In this document: in pieces, positions 16,217 through 24,933 of the stretch | How positions within the stretch are numbered: the first letter of the stretch is position 1 | Layout: each line of letters begins with the position of its first letter | From: Sphingobacterium faecale | GTDB lineage: Bacteria > Bacteroidota > Bacteroidia > Sphingobacteriales > Sphingobacteriaceae | Length of the DNA: 64,000 nt | Direction of reading: 5' to 3' | Assembly (NCBI RefSeq): GCF_016746095.1 | Contig: NZ_JAERTY010000001.1 | Span: 664,501 to 728,500 of the forward strand | Program-made: the position numbers and the translations under genes | The notes under the pieces: generated by a model | Told to the model about the DNA's origin: nothing | The model's input: only the letters and a program-made list of their open reading frames with translations | Database searches by the model: none

Positions 16217-17233
16217 ATGAAAGGTATGAAGACAGATCCAGATAAAGCATTATTGAAAAGGTATTTTCTAGGTCATTGTGACTCAGAAGAGATTAAATAC
16301 GTTGAAGATTTTATACAAGAGGGACGCGGAAATGCTTTGGTGGATGAGGTTTTGAAGGAATTACTTCTGGATCCGCAAATGAAGTATGAGAATTGGTCAA
16401 AACAAGAGATAGAGGCCAATTGGAAACAATTTGAGAGGGCAATAGGGGCTGATGAGGAAAGTGTACAGGAGAGACCTAAGAAAAAGTATCGTAGGATGGT
16501 TATATGGCTATCAGGGATTGCTGCTGCCTGTCTATTGATTTTTTGTTTTGTGGGAGTAGAAGATGGGTGGACTCTACTAAAAGGAGGGGATAAGACGATG
16601 TCTTATCAATCGGAAATAGGTGTGCCTCTTTCCAGATATATGTTGCCTGATGGCTCTATGATGTGGCTTACAGCGGGATCCAGCGTTTCGCTCGGAACGG
16701 GTTTTGGCGATGATAACCGCGAAGTGGTACTTCAGAACGGTGAAGCTTACTTTGATGTCAAAAAAAATGAAAGGCTGGCTTTTGTCGTGCATTCTAAACA
16801 TATGACGACGAGGGTGTTGGGGACTGCTTTTTTAGTGTCTGATCAGTCCCATCTGGATGAAGCCAGTGTGCAGGTGACCCGGGGACGTGTAGAGGTGGAG
16901 TCGGGGGGCAATATTTTTGAAAATCTGACCGTAGGAAAGGTTGTGACGTATAATAAGGCTTCGCAGAAGGCTGACTCGGCACATTATGAGAAAATGCTCT
17001 TTGATCCCGAAATGAGAAGCTTATTCATAGATGATGTTTCTTTCGAAGAGCTTGCTTTTCGGGTGAAGCAGGTATATGGATATGACCTGCGAAGCCATTC
17101 GCAGAAGGTAATGTCGGGAAGATTTACCCTGGAACTGGATTTTGATAAGGGAATAAAGGATATTATGGAAAATCTGTCGTGGGTATATAATTGTAATTAT
17201 CAGCTGCAAGGAAAGGAGGTCTGGATGAAATAG
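16217..17233 (+). CDS. FecR-family anti-sigma factor
   Basis: This 338-residue protein has a short cytoplasmic N-terminus (1-93) that would hold the sigma factor and one membrane helix (about 94-115, MVIWLSGIAAACLLIFCFVG). The periplasmic FecR domain (about 125-235) has YMLPDGSMMWLTAGSSVSL and NGEAYFDVKKN. A C-terminal secretin/TonB-short-N-like domain (about 255-338) is expected to contact the SusC plug extension. It sits between the sigma factor and SusC, the usual order. Confidence 0.93.
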   Translation: MKGMKTDPDKALLKRYFLGHCDSEEIKYVEDFIQEGRGNALVDEVLKELLLDPQMKYENWSKQEIEANWKQFERAIGADEESVQERPKKKYRRMVIWLSGIAAACLLIFCFVGVEDGWTLLKGGDKTMSYQSEIGVPLSRYMLPDGSMMWLTAGSSVSLGTGFGDDNREVVLQNGEAYFDVKKNERLAFVVHSKHMTTRVLGTAFLVSDQSHLDEASVQVTRGRVEVESGGNIFENLTVGKVVTYNKASQKADSAHYEKMLFDPEMRSLFIDDVSFEELAFRVKQVYGYDLRSHSQKVMSGRFTLELDFDKGIKDIMENLSWVYNCNYQLQGKEVWMK

Positions 17234-17251
17234 TTTCTTTGTTAGCTACAA

Positions 17252-17282
17252 AGGCTATACTTCTGAAGTAGAAATATAGCCT
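17252..17282. repeat. Inverted repeat between fecR and susC
   Basis: AGGCTATA (17252-17259) and TATAGCCT (17275-17282) form an 8-bp stem with a 15-base loop. No T-tract follows, so it may be an operator or mRNA structure controlling the SusC leader rather than a terminator. Confidence 0.5.
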
Positions 17283-17356
17283 CTTAAAGAAGGATACAGT
17301 TGCGCCGTCATCCTTCTGTCCTAAAAACCTTTGAAAAGATATTAGACCATTCAAAT

Positions 17357-20300
17357 ATGAACAAAAAAAATGCATTTCTTTCCATTTGGAGAAAGAAATA
17401 TTACCCTCTTATTTTCCTAATGGGACTATTGACCTTACTATCGGTATCGACGTCCTATGCGCAGGAGACTAAAAAGAAGATCACTGTAACGCTGAAAGGT
17501 GGTGATCTACCTGCTGCAATAGAGCAGCTTCGTAAACAGACCGATGTCAATTTTTATTATGCTAAAGATGAATTAAAAAATCACAGAATTAAGGCCGTCA
17601 AGTTTACCGCTATACCCTTGGTGGATATCGTGCGGGAACTACTTAAGGGAACGAACCTGGAAATCATGGAACGGGATAATAGTATTTCGATCCGAGCCAA
17701 ACAGACGAAAGTGGAGTCTGCCAGACTCAACGGTACGTCTACAGGAGGCCAGGTGAAAACCGTCAATGCGACTGTAGTGGATGAAGATGGCCTTAAATTA
17801 GAAAGGGTCACCGTGTCTGCGAAACCGCAGGCCAATCTCAGCACGTCTACAGATCAGAACGGTATGTTTATTTTGAAACTGCCTGAGGCTGTTACCGAAC
17901 TGAGCTTTTCCTTGGTGGGCTATAAGCCGATCTCTCTTAGCATAGCCTCGATCCGTGCGTCGGAGTATGTCTATCTGAAAAAAGAGCAGAGTGATCTGGA
18001 AGAAGTGGTGGTAGTCGGTTACGGGGCACAAAAAAAGCAAAGCCTGGTAGGGGCAGTAGAGACTATAAAGCCTTCGGCACTGAAGACCACTTCGAGTTCA
18101 TTTACATCATCCTTTGCGGGAAAGATAGCGGGGGTAGTGGCCGTACAGAAATCGGGCGAACCGGGAGCTGACGGAGCGAATTTCTGGATAAGAGGGGTGT
18201 CTTCTTTTGCAGGAAATATCAATCCCTTGATTATTTTGGATGGTGTAGAGATCAATATGCAGATTCTGAATTCTATTCCACCTGAGGTTATCGACCAGTT
18301 TTCGGTACTGAAGGATGCTACGGCTACAGCTTTATTCGGTACAAGAGGTGCAAATGGGGTATTGGTGATCACGACCAAAAATGGTAAGAACCTAGAACGG
18401 ATGAGCATCAATGTGAGACTCGAAGGTGGTACGTCTTCGCATACCCAAAAAATGAAGATGGTAGATGGTGTGACGTATATGAATATGTTTAATGAGGCTA
18501 TCAAGGCCCGAGAGATCAATAATAACTATAAGCCGCGATTCACACAGGATAAGATCGAGGGGACCTCGCAGGGATTGAACGATGCCATATTTCCAAATGT
18601 AAACTGGTATGAGACGTTATTTAAACCGTATACGCATAATGAGAATGTCAATGTGAATGTAACGGGGGGAGCTAGTAAGCTGAACTATTTTGTCAATGGC
18701 TCGTTTTTTAATGAAAATGGTCTTTTCAATACGATAGAGAAAAGATACAAGAATAACATTAATCATCGACGCTATAATCTACAGAGTAACGTCTCTGCAA
18801 ATCTGACGTCAACGACAACGCTGGGAGTTAAGGTCAATGCCATATTCAGAGAGTTGTATGGTCCAGGTGTAAGCAGTAGCAACCTGTATTATAGTACCCT
18901 GACAGCATCACCTATTGCTTTTCCGCTTACATTTCCGGCTTTGAATGGAGAAGACTATACCCTGTTTGGAACTGCATCGGGACCTTATGCACAGGGATAC
19001 TATCCCAATCCCTATGCCGATCTGGTAAAGGGGTACCAAGAGACTTTTAATACAACGACACTAGGGATCGTGGATCTGAACCAAAAGCTGGATTTTATTC
19101 TTGATGGCTTAAAGTTTAAAGCGCTGGCCTCGTTTAATAATTATTCAAACACGCAGGTGTCCCGATCATTTAAACCTCACTATTTTGCTATTGATAAGTG
19201 GTCGGTCAATAAAGATGGTGTATATGATTATACCTTGGCCTCTATGGGCGAGCCGGGGCAGACTGCGCTCAGCACAAGCTCTGGTGCAGGTGGCGAACGC
19301 AAGTTTACTTATCAATTGTCGTTAGATTATGGCGTGAGTTTGCAAAATAGGCATAATATTAATGCTATGGTGCTGTATCATCAGAATCAATACAATAATA
19401 ATATGCCCGGAAGCTCGCTTTTGGCGGTGTTGCCACAACGGGAACAGGGACTGGCAGGCCGTCTGACATACAATTATCGGGATACGTATTTCTCAGAGTT
19501 TAATTTTGGATATAACGGCTCTGAGAACTTTAAGAAAGGAAATAGGTTTGGTTTCTTTCCTTCTATAGCGGCGGGTTATGTGATTTCTAATGAGCCTTTT
19601 TTTGAAAATTGGGCGGAGACGGTTTCTCTCTTAAAGGTAAGAGGCTCTTATGGCCTGGTGGGGAATGATAAGATCAATGCTCGCTTCCCTTATATCACTA
19701 ATGTGGATTTAAATTCAAAAGGATATACATTTGGATATGACTTCAATAATACGCTGTCTGGGCCTAATGTAACCTTATTGGGCAATGAGGATGCACAGTG
19801 GGAAATAGGGAAGAAGGCCAATCTGGGTTTTGAACTGGGAATCAAGAATGAGTTTACGTTGGTAGCGGATGTATTCCGGGAAGACCGTTCTAATATTTTT
19901 ATGCAGCGACGTATTATCCCATCGCATCTAGGTCTCGGTGCTATATTACCTTATGCCAATATTGGGCAGGTTCGGAATCAAGGTGTAGATTTTACATTAG
20001 ATTACCATACCACAATTTCTGATGATCTAAGTATTTCGACAAGGGGTACATTTACCTATGTGGTCAATAAATTATTGGATCGGGATGAACCTCAGCAGAA
20101 GGAACCTTATTTATCTGAAATTGGACATCCTCTGAATAGTATCCGCGGACTGGTGGCAGAGGGATTGTTCGCTTCGGAGGAGGAGATAAAAGGATGGGCT
20201 AAATCTACTTATGAACCTGATGTAAGACCCGGAGATATCAAATATAGGGATCTCAATGGTGATAATGTTATTGATGATAACGATAAAATGGTGATCGGGA

Positions 20301-20761
20301 ATCCTACTATTCCACAAATGATCTATGGTTTTGGAATGTCTGTGGCTTATCGTAAACTGGGCGTTTCTTTCAATTTTCAAGGAACGGGAAAAAGCTCGCT
20401 GATGATGGCGGATATTCATCCCTTTGATAAGAATGAACATAATGTGATGCAGTTTATAGGTGATAATTATTGGCAGGAAAGCAATCCCGATGTAAATGCC
20501 CTTTATCCAAGATTAGATAATGAAGCGAACGCTCATAATAGACAGAACTCGACGTTCTGGTTGCGCAATGCCAGTTTTATTCGCTTGAAGGATGTGGAGC
20601 TATCTTATGATTTTAAGCTGTTTAGGATTTATCTTGCGGCAACTAATCTGTTTCGGATTTCGTCTTTCAAAAATTGGGATCCAGAGTTAGGTGGAGGATC
20701 CGGATTAAGTTATCCCCTGCAACGCACGGCCCGATTTGGTGTGCAGTTCAATTTTAATTAA
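17357..20761 (+). CDS. SusC/RagA-type TonB-dependent transporter with signalling extension
   Basis: This 1134-residue protein starts at the ATG at 17357 (MNKKNAFLS); the upstream frame has only a TTG and no family residues. A signal peptide (about 1-37) is followed by a secretin/TonB short N-terminal (STN) domain, about 42-120, containing LPAAIEQLRKQTDVNFYYAK, which talks to FecR. Next come a carboxypeptidase-like Ig domain, the SusC hallmark LEEVVVVGYGAQKKQSLVGA, the plug and a large barrel ending in QFNFN. The STN domain explains the sigma/FecR pair upstream. SusD follows after 33 bases. Substrate unknown. Confidence 0.95.
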   Translation: MNKKNAFLSIWRKKYYPLIFLMGLLTLLSVSTSYAQETKKKITVTLKGGDLPAAIEQLRKQTDVNFYYAKDELKNHRIKAVKFTAIPLVDIVRELLKGTNLEIMERDNSISIRAKQTKVESARLNGTSTGGQVKTVNATVVDEDGLKLERVTVSAKPQANLSTSTDQNGMFILKLPEAVTELSFSLVGYKPISLSIASIRASEYVYLKKEQSDLEEVVVVGYGAQKKQSLVGAVETIKPSALKTTSSSFTSSFAGKIAGVVAVQKSGEPGADGANFWIRGVSSFAGNINPLIILDGVEINMQILNSIPPEVIDQFSVLKDATATALFGTRGANGVLVITTKNGKNLERMSINVRLEGGTSSHTQKMKMVDGVTYMNMFNEAIKAREINNNYKPRFTQDKIEGTSQGLNDAIFPNVNWYETLFKPYTHNENVNVNVTGGASKLNYFVNGSFFNENGLFNTIEKRYKNNINHRRYNLQSNVSANLTSTTTLGVKVNAIFRELYGPGVSSSNLYYSTLTASPIAFPLTFPALNGEDYTLFGTASGPYAQGYYPNPYADLVKGYQETFNTTTLGIVDLNQKLDFILDGLKFKALASFNNYSNTQVSRSFKPHYFAIDKWSVNKDGVYDYTLASMGEPGQTALSTSSGAGGERKFTYQLSLDYGVSLQNRHNINAMVLYHQNQYNNNMPGSSLLAVLPQREQGLAGRLTYNYRDTYFSEFNFGYNGSENFKKGNRFGFFPSIAAGYVISNEPFFENWAETVSLLKVRGSYGLVGNDKINARFPYITNVDLNSKGYTFGYDFNNTLSGPNVTLLGNEDAQWEIGKKANLGFELGIKNEFTLVADVFREDRSNIFMQRRIIPSHLGLGAILPYANIGQVRNQGVDFTLDYHTTISDDLSISTRGTFTYVVNKLLDRDEPQQKEPYLSEIGHPLNSIRGLVAEGLFASEEEIKGWAKSTYEPDVRPGDIKYRDLNGDNVIDDNDKMVIGNPTIPQMIYGFGMSVAYRKLGVSFNFQGTGKSSLMMADIHPFDKNEHNVMQFIGDNYWQESNPDVNALYPRLDNEANAHNRQNSTFWLRNASFIRLKDVELSYDFKLFRIYLAATNLFRISSFKNWDPELGGGSGLSYPLQRTARFGVQFNFN

Positions 20762-20794
20762 GTCAATATACAGTAACAAGTAGCATTTATTCTG

Positions 20795-22654
20795 ATGAAG
20801 ATATTTAATACAATAACAAAGATAGGACTGTTGACTGCTGCTTTGACGGTAACATCCTGCAGTTATCTGGACGTAGTGCCAGATGACAAGCCTACGCTCG
20901 AAGATGCTTTTAAAAATGAAAATGAAGCGCAAAAGGCGCTATATGGTCTGTACAATGGTATTCCTGATCTTTTCTTTTTTCAGGACTCGCCTATATTTGT
21001 AGGTACAAACGAGTTGGTTACCTCCAAGCTGGGGGCTACACATTGGTATCCTTATAAAGCTATCGTTTATGAAGAGTATAGTATAAACAATCCTTGGTTT
21101 AATTTTTGGTCCAATAAGTCGTCACGGATTACTTATGATCTATATGCCCGGATCCGTAAATGCTATGAATTTAAGAACCGATTGAAACTGGTACACAATC
21201 TTGCAGAGGATAATCGTAAAAGATGGACGGGAGAGGCTGATTATCTGATCGCATACTATCATCAGATCTTATTACAGTTTTACGGTCCGATTATTCTGGT
21301 GGAGGAAGAAATACCGGTAAATCTTCCGGAAGACCAACTTTTGGTAACTAGAGCTCCTTATGACAGATGTGTCGAATTCGTATGTAATAAACTTGATGAT
21401 GCGGCTTCTAATCTTCCTCCATCGGTAGAACAGAATGAACTGGGACGGGTGACAAGTATTGTTGCCAAAGCTTTAAAGGCAAGGGTTTTATTGACAGCGG
21501 CCAGTCCATTGTTTAATGGTAATAGCGAGTTTTATTCGGATTTTAAGAATCCGGATGGTGAACAGCTCGTGAACCTACAATACGATGCTCAGAAATGGAA
21601 TAAGGCCATGCAGGCGGCTAAAGAAGCAATCCAATTGGCCGAAAGTAATCAAATGAAGCTATACTATGAAACCAAAACAACCTCCGCAATAGCAGCGGAA
21701 CAGGCGGTGTTGAACTATACGTATGCTTTTGTCGAAAAATTCAATAGTGAAGTGATCTGGGGACTGACACATACTTCGGGAGTAACGAATAATCAACGGT
21801 ATCTGATCCCTAAGGTGACTAATTCCGGAAATGCGAGGCCTTTGGGTAATATTGCTCCTACAATGACGCTGGTCGGAGAATATTATACAAAGAATGGCTT
21901 GCCATTAGACGTGGATCCTATGACGAAAGGAAAAGACTTATGGGTGTATTCGGCGGGAGATAATACGGCTTTAGTCAATCTGGAACGTGAGCCACGGTTT
22001 TATGCTTCCATAGGTTATGACGGTGGTAAATATGCTTTCGGTAGTACGAATATTACTATCAATGCATTGGCGGGAGCGCAACAGGGGTACCAGGCTGGGG
22101 TAGAATACTACTCGTCATCAGGCTATTTTGGTAAGAAATGGGTGCATCCTAAATCCAGCTACACGGCATCTACGAATCAGTTCAATGCTGTACGCTATGC
22201 TTTTCCGGAAATAAGGTTGGCCGAATTGTATCTGGCATATGCGGAGGCTGATTTTGAATCGGATGGACAGTTGAGCAACGAAGGGATGGAGTATTTAAAC
22301 AAAATCCGTATCCGTGCCGGAATTCCTACAGTGCAAGCAGCATGGGACCCGGTAGGAGGTGTTCCTACAGGTGAGAAAATGCGGGAACTCATACGCCGTG
22401 AAAGATCAATTGAGATGGCTATGGAGAATAAACGGTATTTTGATCTGAGAAGATGGAAAGTAGCTCATATAGAGCTCAATAAGCCAGAATACGCCTGGAA
22501 CGTGTATGGGACTACCAAAAATGCATTCTATCAACGTGTAATCATGGATGAAAGCGGTAAGCGTGGGTTTACATCACCGAGAAATTATTTATTGCCCATT
22601 CATATCCAGGATATCAATACGAATAAAAATCTAGTTCAAAATCCAGGTTGGTAA
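20795..22654 (+). CDS. SusD/RagB-type surface lipoprotein
   Basis: The protein has 619 residues, with a lipobox in LTVTSCSYLD (Cys around 22). TPR-rich helices follow, including NEAQKALYGLYNGIPDLFFF and an ALKARVLLTAASPLFNG segment typical of SusD. The C-terminus has the family signature IRRERSIEMAMENKRYFDLR (about 528-547). SusD forms the lid over the SusC barrel and binds the substrate at the cell surface. The EEP lipoprotein follows 21 bases later. No glycosidase is encoded nearby, so the ligand need not be a glycan. Confidence 0.94.
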   Translation: MKIFNTITKIGLLTAALTVTSCSYLDVVPDDKPTLEDAFKNENEAQKALYGLYNGIPDLFFFQDSPIFVGTNELVTSKLGATHWYPYKAIVYEEYSINNPWFNFWSNKSSRITYDLYARIRKCYEFKNRLKLVHNLAEDNRKRWTGEADYLIAYYHQILLQFYGPIILVEEEIPVNLPEDQLLVTRAPYDRCVEFVCNKLDDAASNLPPSVEQNELGRVTSIVAKALKARVLLTAASPLFNGNSEFYSDFKNPDGEQLVNLQYDAQKWNKAMQAAKEAIQLAESNQMKLYYETKTTSAIAAEQAVLNYTYAFVEKFNSEVIWGLTHTSGVTNNQRYLIPKVTNSGNARPLGNIAPTMTLVGEYYTKNGLPLDVDPMTKGKDLWVYSAGDNTALVNLEREPRFYASIGYDGGKYAFGSTNITINALAGAQQGYQAGVEYYSSSGYFGKKWVHPKSSYTASTNQFNAVRYAFPEIRLAELYLAYAEADFESDGQLSNEGMEYLNKIRIRAGIPTVQAAWDPVGGVPTGEKMRELIRRERSIEMAMENKRYFDLRRWKVAHIELNKPEYAWNVYGTTKNAFYQRVIMDESGKRGFTSPRNYLLPIHIQDINTNKNLVQNPGW

Positions 22655-22675
22655 CTTATATACAATAGACATATT

Positions 22676-23524
22676 ATGAAATCATTAAGAAAATTTATAT
22701 TTATAATTCCCTTATTACTAGTATGTACGGTTGTGTGGGGATGTCAATCAGGCTCAGATGGAGATGACGGAGGGGTACAACCCTCTAAAAAAGGCACATT
22801 GCGAATCGGTAGTTACAATGTCTATTACTGTAAAAGTAATACTGGGACCCCGGCATATACGGATCAGAATACACAAAATGTGGCAACGGTGATCGATGCC
22901 TTGGATTATGATATTCTATCTGTACAGGAGCTGGATAGTGGATTTGTAGATCGACAGAATAAACGCTATCTATTAGCTGATATTGCTTCAAAAACTAAGA
23001 AAAAGTACCGTTATATATATGGTCCGGCACATGAATTTGGTACGGCTTCGGTAGGTGTGGGGGTGCTTGTGAATGCTGATCTGAAGGTGTTGAGTACCAA
23101 AAAGGTGGCCTTGCCCGGAGAAGAAAAACGTGCTTTGTTAATGGTCGAGTTTGAGGACTTTTGGTTTATTGCTACTCACTATGATCTGATTGATGCCAAT
23201 CGTGTGGAATCTTCTAAGATAGTGATGCAGGAAATCAAGAAAATCAATAAACCTGTATATCTAGCCGGTGACTTGAATATCAACAATACGACGAATGAAG
23301 CCTATAATATATTGGCTCAATCGTTTGTACCGGTGACTCCGTTGACGTACAATGATGGAAAAGTCAAAAATACCATCGATTATGTTTTATATAGTGATAA
23401 TGGAACAGGTAATAAGCCTGTTTTTAAAGGGAGTAAGATTGAGACGGAAATGAAGCTGGGAGGGAAGTTGGTTTTGTCTCAGGTTTCGGATCATCCACCG
23501 ATTTGGGTGAATATAGAAAAATAA
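22676..23524 (+). CDS. EEP-family (DNase I-like) lipoprotein of the SusCD operon
   Basis: This 282-residue protein has a lipobox ending at Cys23 (CTVVWGC). Its EEP fold includes GSYNVYYCKS, VQELDSGF (metal-ligand Glu), LAGDLNINN and the C-terminal catalytic SDHPPIWV. The family cleaves phosphodiester or phosphate-ester bonds. As the only enzyme in this SusCD operon it suggests a phosphate-containing ligand such as nucleic acid, phosphoinositide or phospholipid, but that is inference. Its N-terminal membrane anchor and SusCD context put it on the outer membrane. A terminator follows at 23551. Confidence 0.9.
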   Translation: MKSLRKFIFIIPLLLVCTVVWGCQSGSDGDDGGVQPSKKGTLRIGSYNVYYCKSNTGTPAYTDQNTQNVATVIDALDYDILSVQELDSGFVDRQNKRYLLADIASKTKKKYRYIYGPAHEFGTASVGVGVLVNADLKVLSTKKVALPGEEKRALLMVEFEDFWFIATHYDLIDANRVESSKIVMQEIKKINKPVYLAGDLNINNTTNEAYNILAQSFVPVTPLTYNDGKVKNTIDYVLYSDNGTGNKPVFKGSKIETEMKLGGKLVLSQVSDHPPIWVNIEK

Positions 23525-23550
23525 TACAATGTGTTGAATTGATATGGAAG

Positions 23551-23578
23551 AGGCTCTAATTTATATTGGAGCCTTTTT
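23551..23578 (+). terminator. Terminator of the sigma/SusCD operon
   Basis: AGGCTCTAAT (23551-23560) pairs with ATTGGAGCCT (23565-23574, one G-T pair) and is followed by a T-run, 27 bases after the stop of the EEP lipoprotein. Confidence 0.85.
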
Positions 23579-23696
23579 CGTTTATGACCTGCTCTTCGTA
23601 TTTGAGAATGGTAAGTTTAAAGAGAAGACGGTTTATAATCTCGTTTTGATGAAGAGGCTGGGGTTGGATCAGCCCCGCAAGACCCCAGCTTATCCC

Positions 23697-23718
23697 TGAT
23701 CCTTCTATGATTCGAACC
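23697..23718 (-). repeat. Degenerate copy of the tRNA-Lys 3' end
   Basis: On the reverse strand this 22-base stretch matches the tRNA-Lys T-loop and acceptor end (23777-23798) at 18 of 22 positions, sharing GGTTCGAATC and GGATCA. It lies downstream of the tRNA and its terminator. It may be an integration scar or a fossil duplication. Confidence 0.45.
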
Positions 23719-23742
23719 CTCTGGTTCGACCCTAAGGGGCAC

Positions 23743-23775
23743 AAAAAAAGCCTCACTTTGCAGTGAAGCTTTTTT
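23743..23775 (-). terminator. Terminator of tRNA-Lys
   Basis: On the reverse strand AGCTTCACT pairs with AGTGAGGCT (one G-T pair) around a 4-base loop, followed by seven T, directly after the tRNA 3' end. A-run and T-run on both sides make it usable in both directions. Confidence 0.85.
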
Positions 23776-23776
23776 G

Positions 23777-23849
23777 TGATCCCGCTGGGATTCGAACCCA
23801 GGACCCATACATTAAAAGTGTATTGCTCTACCAGCTGAGCTACGGAATC
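23777..23849 (-). tRNA. tRNA-Lys (anticodon TTT)
   Basis: The 73-base gene folds into a standard cloverleaf. The seven-pair acceptor stem is GATTCCG/CGGGATC (one T-G pair), the D-arm contains AGCTCAGCTGGTAGAGC, and the anticodon loop CTTTTAA has TTT. The T-arm GGGTTCGAATCCC is canonical. The discriminator base is A and CCA is not encoded. It is transcribed leftward, with a terminator immediately after it. Confidence 0.95.
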
Positions 23850-24009
23850 TTAATTCTTTATTTTGAATTATCCTTCGTTGTTTGAAGTGATGCAAAGGTA
23901 GAAAAAACCTTGATATGTGCCAACTCTTTGCTGTGTTATTTTCTAGCTATGGCTTTAACCAATTGTTCCTCAGTGAAAAAAAATGAAATAAATAGCTGGA
24001 TAAAATGCG

Positions 24010-24873
24010 CTACAAGAGGCTGGCGCGTATTATTCGGTCAGCGCCATTGATATCTTTGTACAATTGTATCTGTCGAAAGCCTTTTTTGGAAAGGAGTTCC
24101 ACTGTTTCGGCTCCCAGATATTGATTGATTTCGAAATAAAGTCGTCCGTTTGGACGTAGGTGGGATTTGGCGAAATCAGCAATATAGTCGTAAAATAAAA
24201 GGGGGGCACTGTCTTCGACAAACAGCGCGCTGTGCGGTTCGAAGGCTAAGACGTTTTGATGCATTTCTTTTTTTTCTGCTTGTGTAATATAAGGAGGGTT
24301 GCTAACGATGACGTCATAGGTCTGCTCTTGCTGAAAAACAAGATCCCACTCCAGTATATCGGCCTGGATGAATTGGACGTTAGTACTGTGTTTTTGAGCA
24401 TTTCGTTTGGCAACGTTTAGGGCATTGGGGGATATGTCTAATGCCCAATACTTATGTTGGGGCATACGTATTGCTAGAGAAATAGGGATGCAACCTGTCC
24501 CTGTACCTATGTCGATAAAATCCATCGCATAGTGGTCCCGATGGTCCTGCTGGATGAGATGTACGAGTTCTTCGGTCTCAGGTCTAGGAATAAGGGTATC
24601 TTCGCTAACCTCGAATATATGACCATAGAAATGCGCATACCCTAATATCTGCTGTATAGGTCTACCGGTCTGGAGCTGCGAAAGGATCTCTTGCAGTCGG
24701 TTGGTTTGTTCTACTGACGGTATCTCATTTCGAATGCGATGATATTGGCTTGGGGCCGTGGCTGTAATGTCTTCTACGGCGAGCAAGTATATCTGTTCTA
24801 CTTCTGATGCGGGATAGAGTTCCTGCAATACTTCCTGAAATGATCGGCTTATAGCATGCCATGTGTTGTTCAT
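24010..24873 (-). CDS. prmC: Peptide chain release factor N5-glutamine methyltransferase PrmC
   Basis: The protein has 287 residues. PrmC methylates the glutamine of the GGQ motif in release factors RF1/RF2 using S-adenosylmethionine. A helical N-terminal release-factor-binding domain covers about 1-85. The Rossmann-type methyltransferase domain has the SAM-binding IGTGTGCIPISLA (122-134) and the catalytic NPPY (192-195). Length and motif spacing fit the family. The gene is divergent from ribD across 60 bases. A TAAATTTG element on the reverse strand (24878-24885) lies 4 bases from the ATG, so the mRNA is probably leaderless or nearly so. Confidence 0.95.
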   Translation of the reverse strand: MNNTWHAISRSFQEVLQELYPASEVEQIYLLAVEDITATAPSQYHRIRNEIPSVEQTNRLQEILSQLQTGRPIQQILGYAHFYGHIFEVSEDTLIPRPETEELVHLIQQDHRDHYAMDFIDIGTGTGCIPISLAIRMPQHKYWALDISPNALNVAKRNAQKHSTNVQFIQADILEWDLVFQQEQTYDVIVSNPPYITQAEKKEMHQNVLAFEPHSALFVEDSAPLLFYDYIADFAKSHLRPNGRLYFEINQYLGAETVELLSKKGFRQIQLYKDINGADRIIRASLL

Positions 24874-24877
24874 GAGA

Positions 24878-24929
24878 CAAATTTAGCTATTATCGAAGAT
24901 AATTATTCAGCTATGAAATTGTAAATTTG
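24878..24929. promoter_or_regulatory. Divergent, nearly leaderless promoters of prmC and ribD
   Basis: TAAATTTG occurs on both strands: 24922-24929 for ribD (ATG at 24934) and 24878-24885 read in reverse for prmC (ATG ending at 24873). In each case the -7 element ends 4 bases from the start codon. Confidence 0.5.
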
Positions 24930-24933
24930 CAGT

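Noticed and set aside
23556..23808. Two overlapping reverse-strand ORFs next to tRNA-Lys
   Set aside because: They run through the tRNA terminator and the tRNA 3' end and have the residue pattern typical of false ORFs read from tRNA-flanking repeats.
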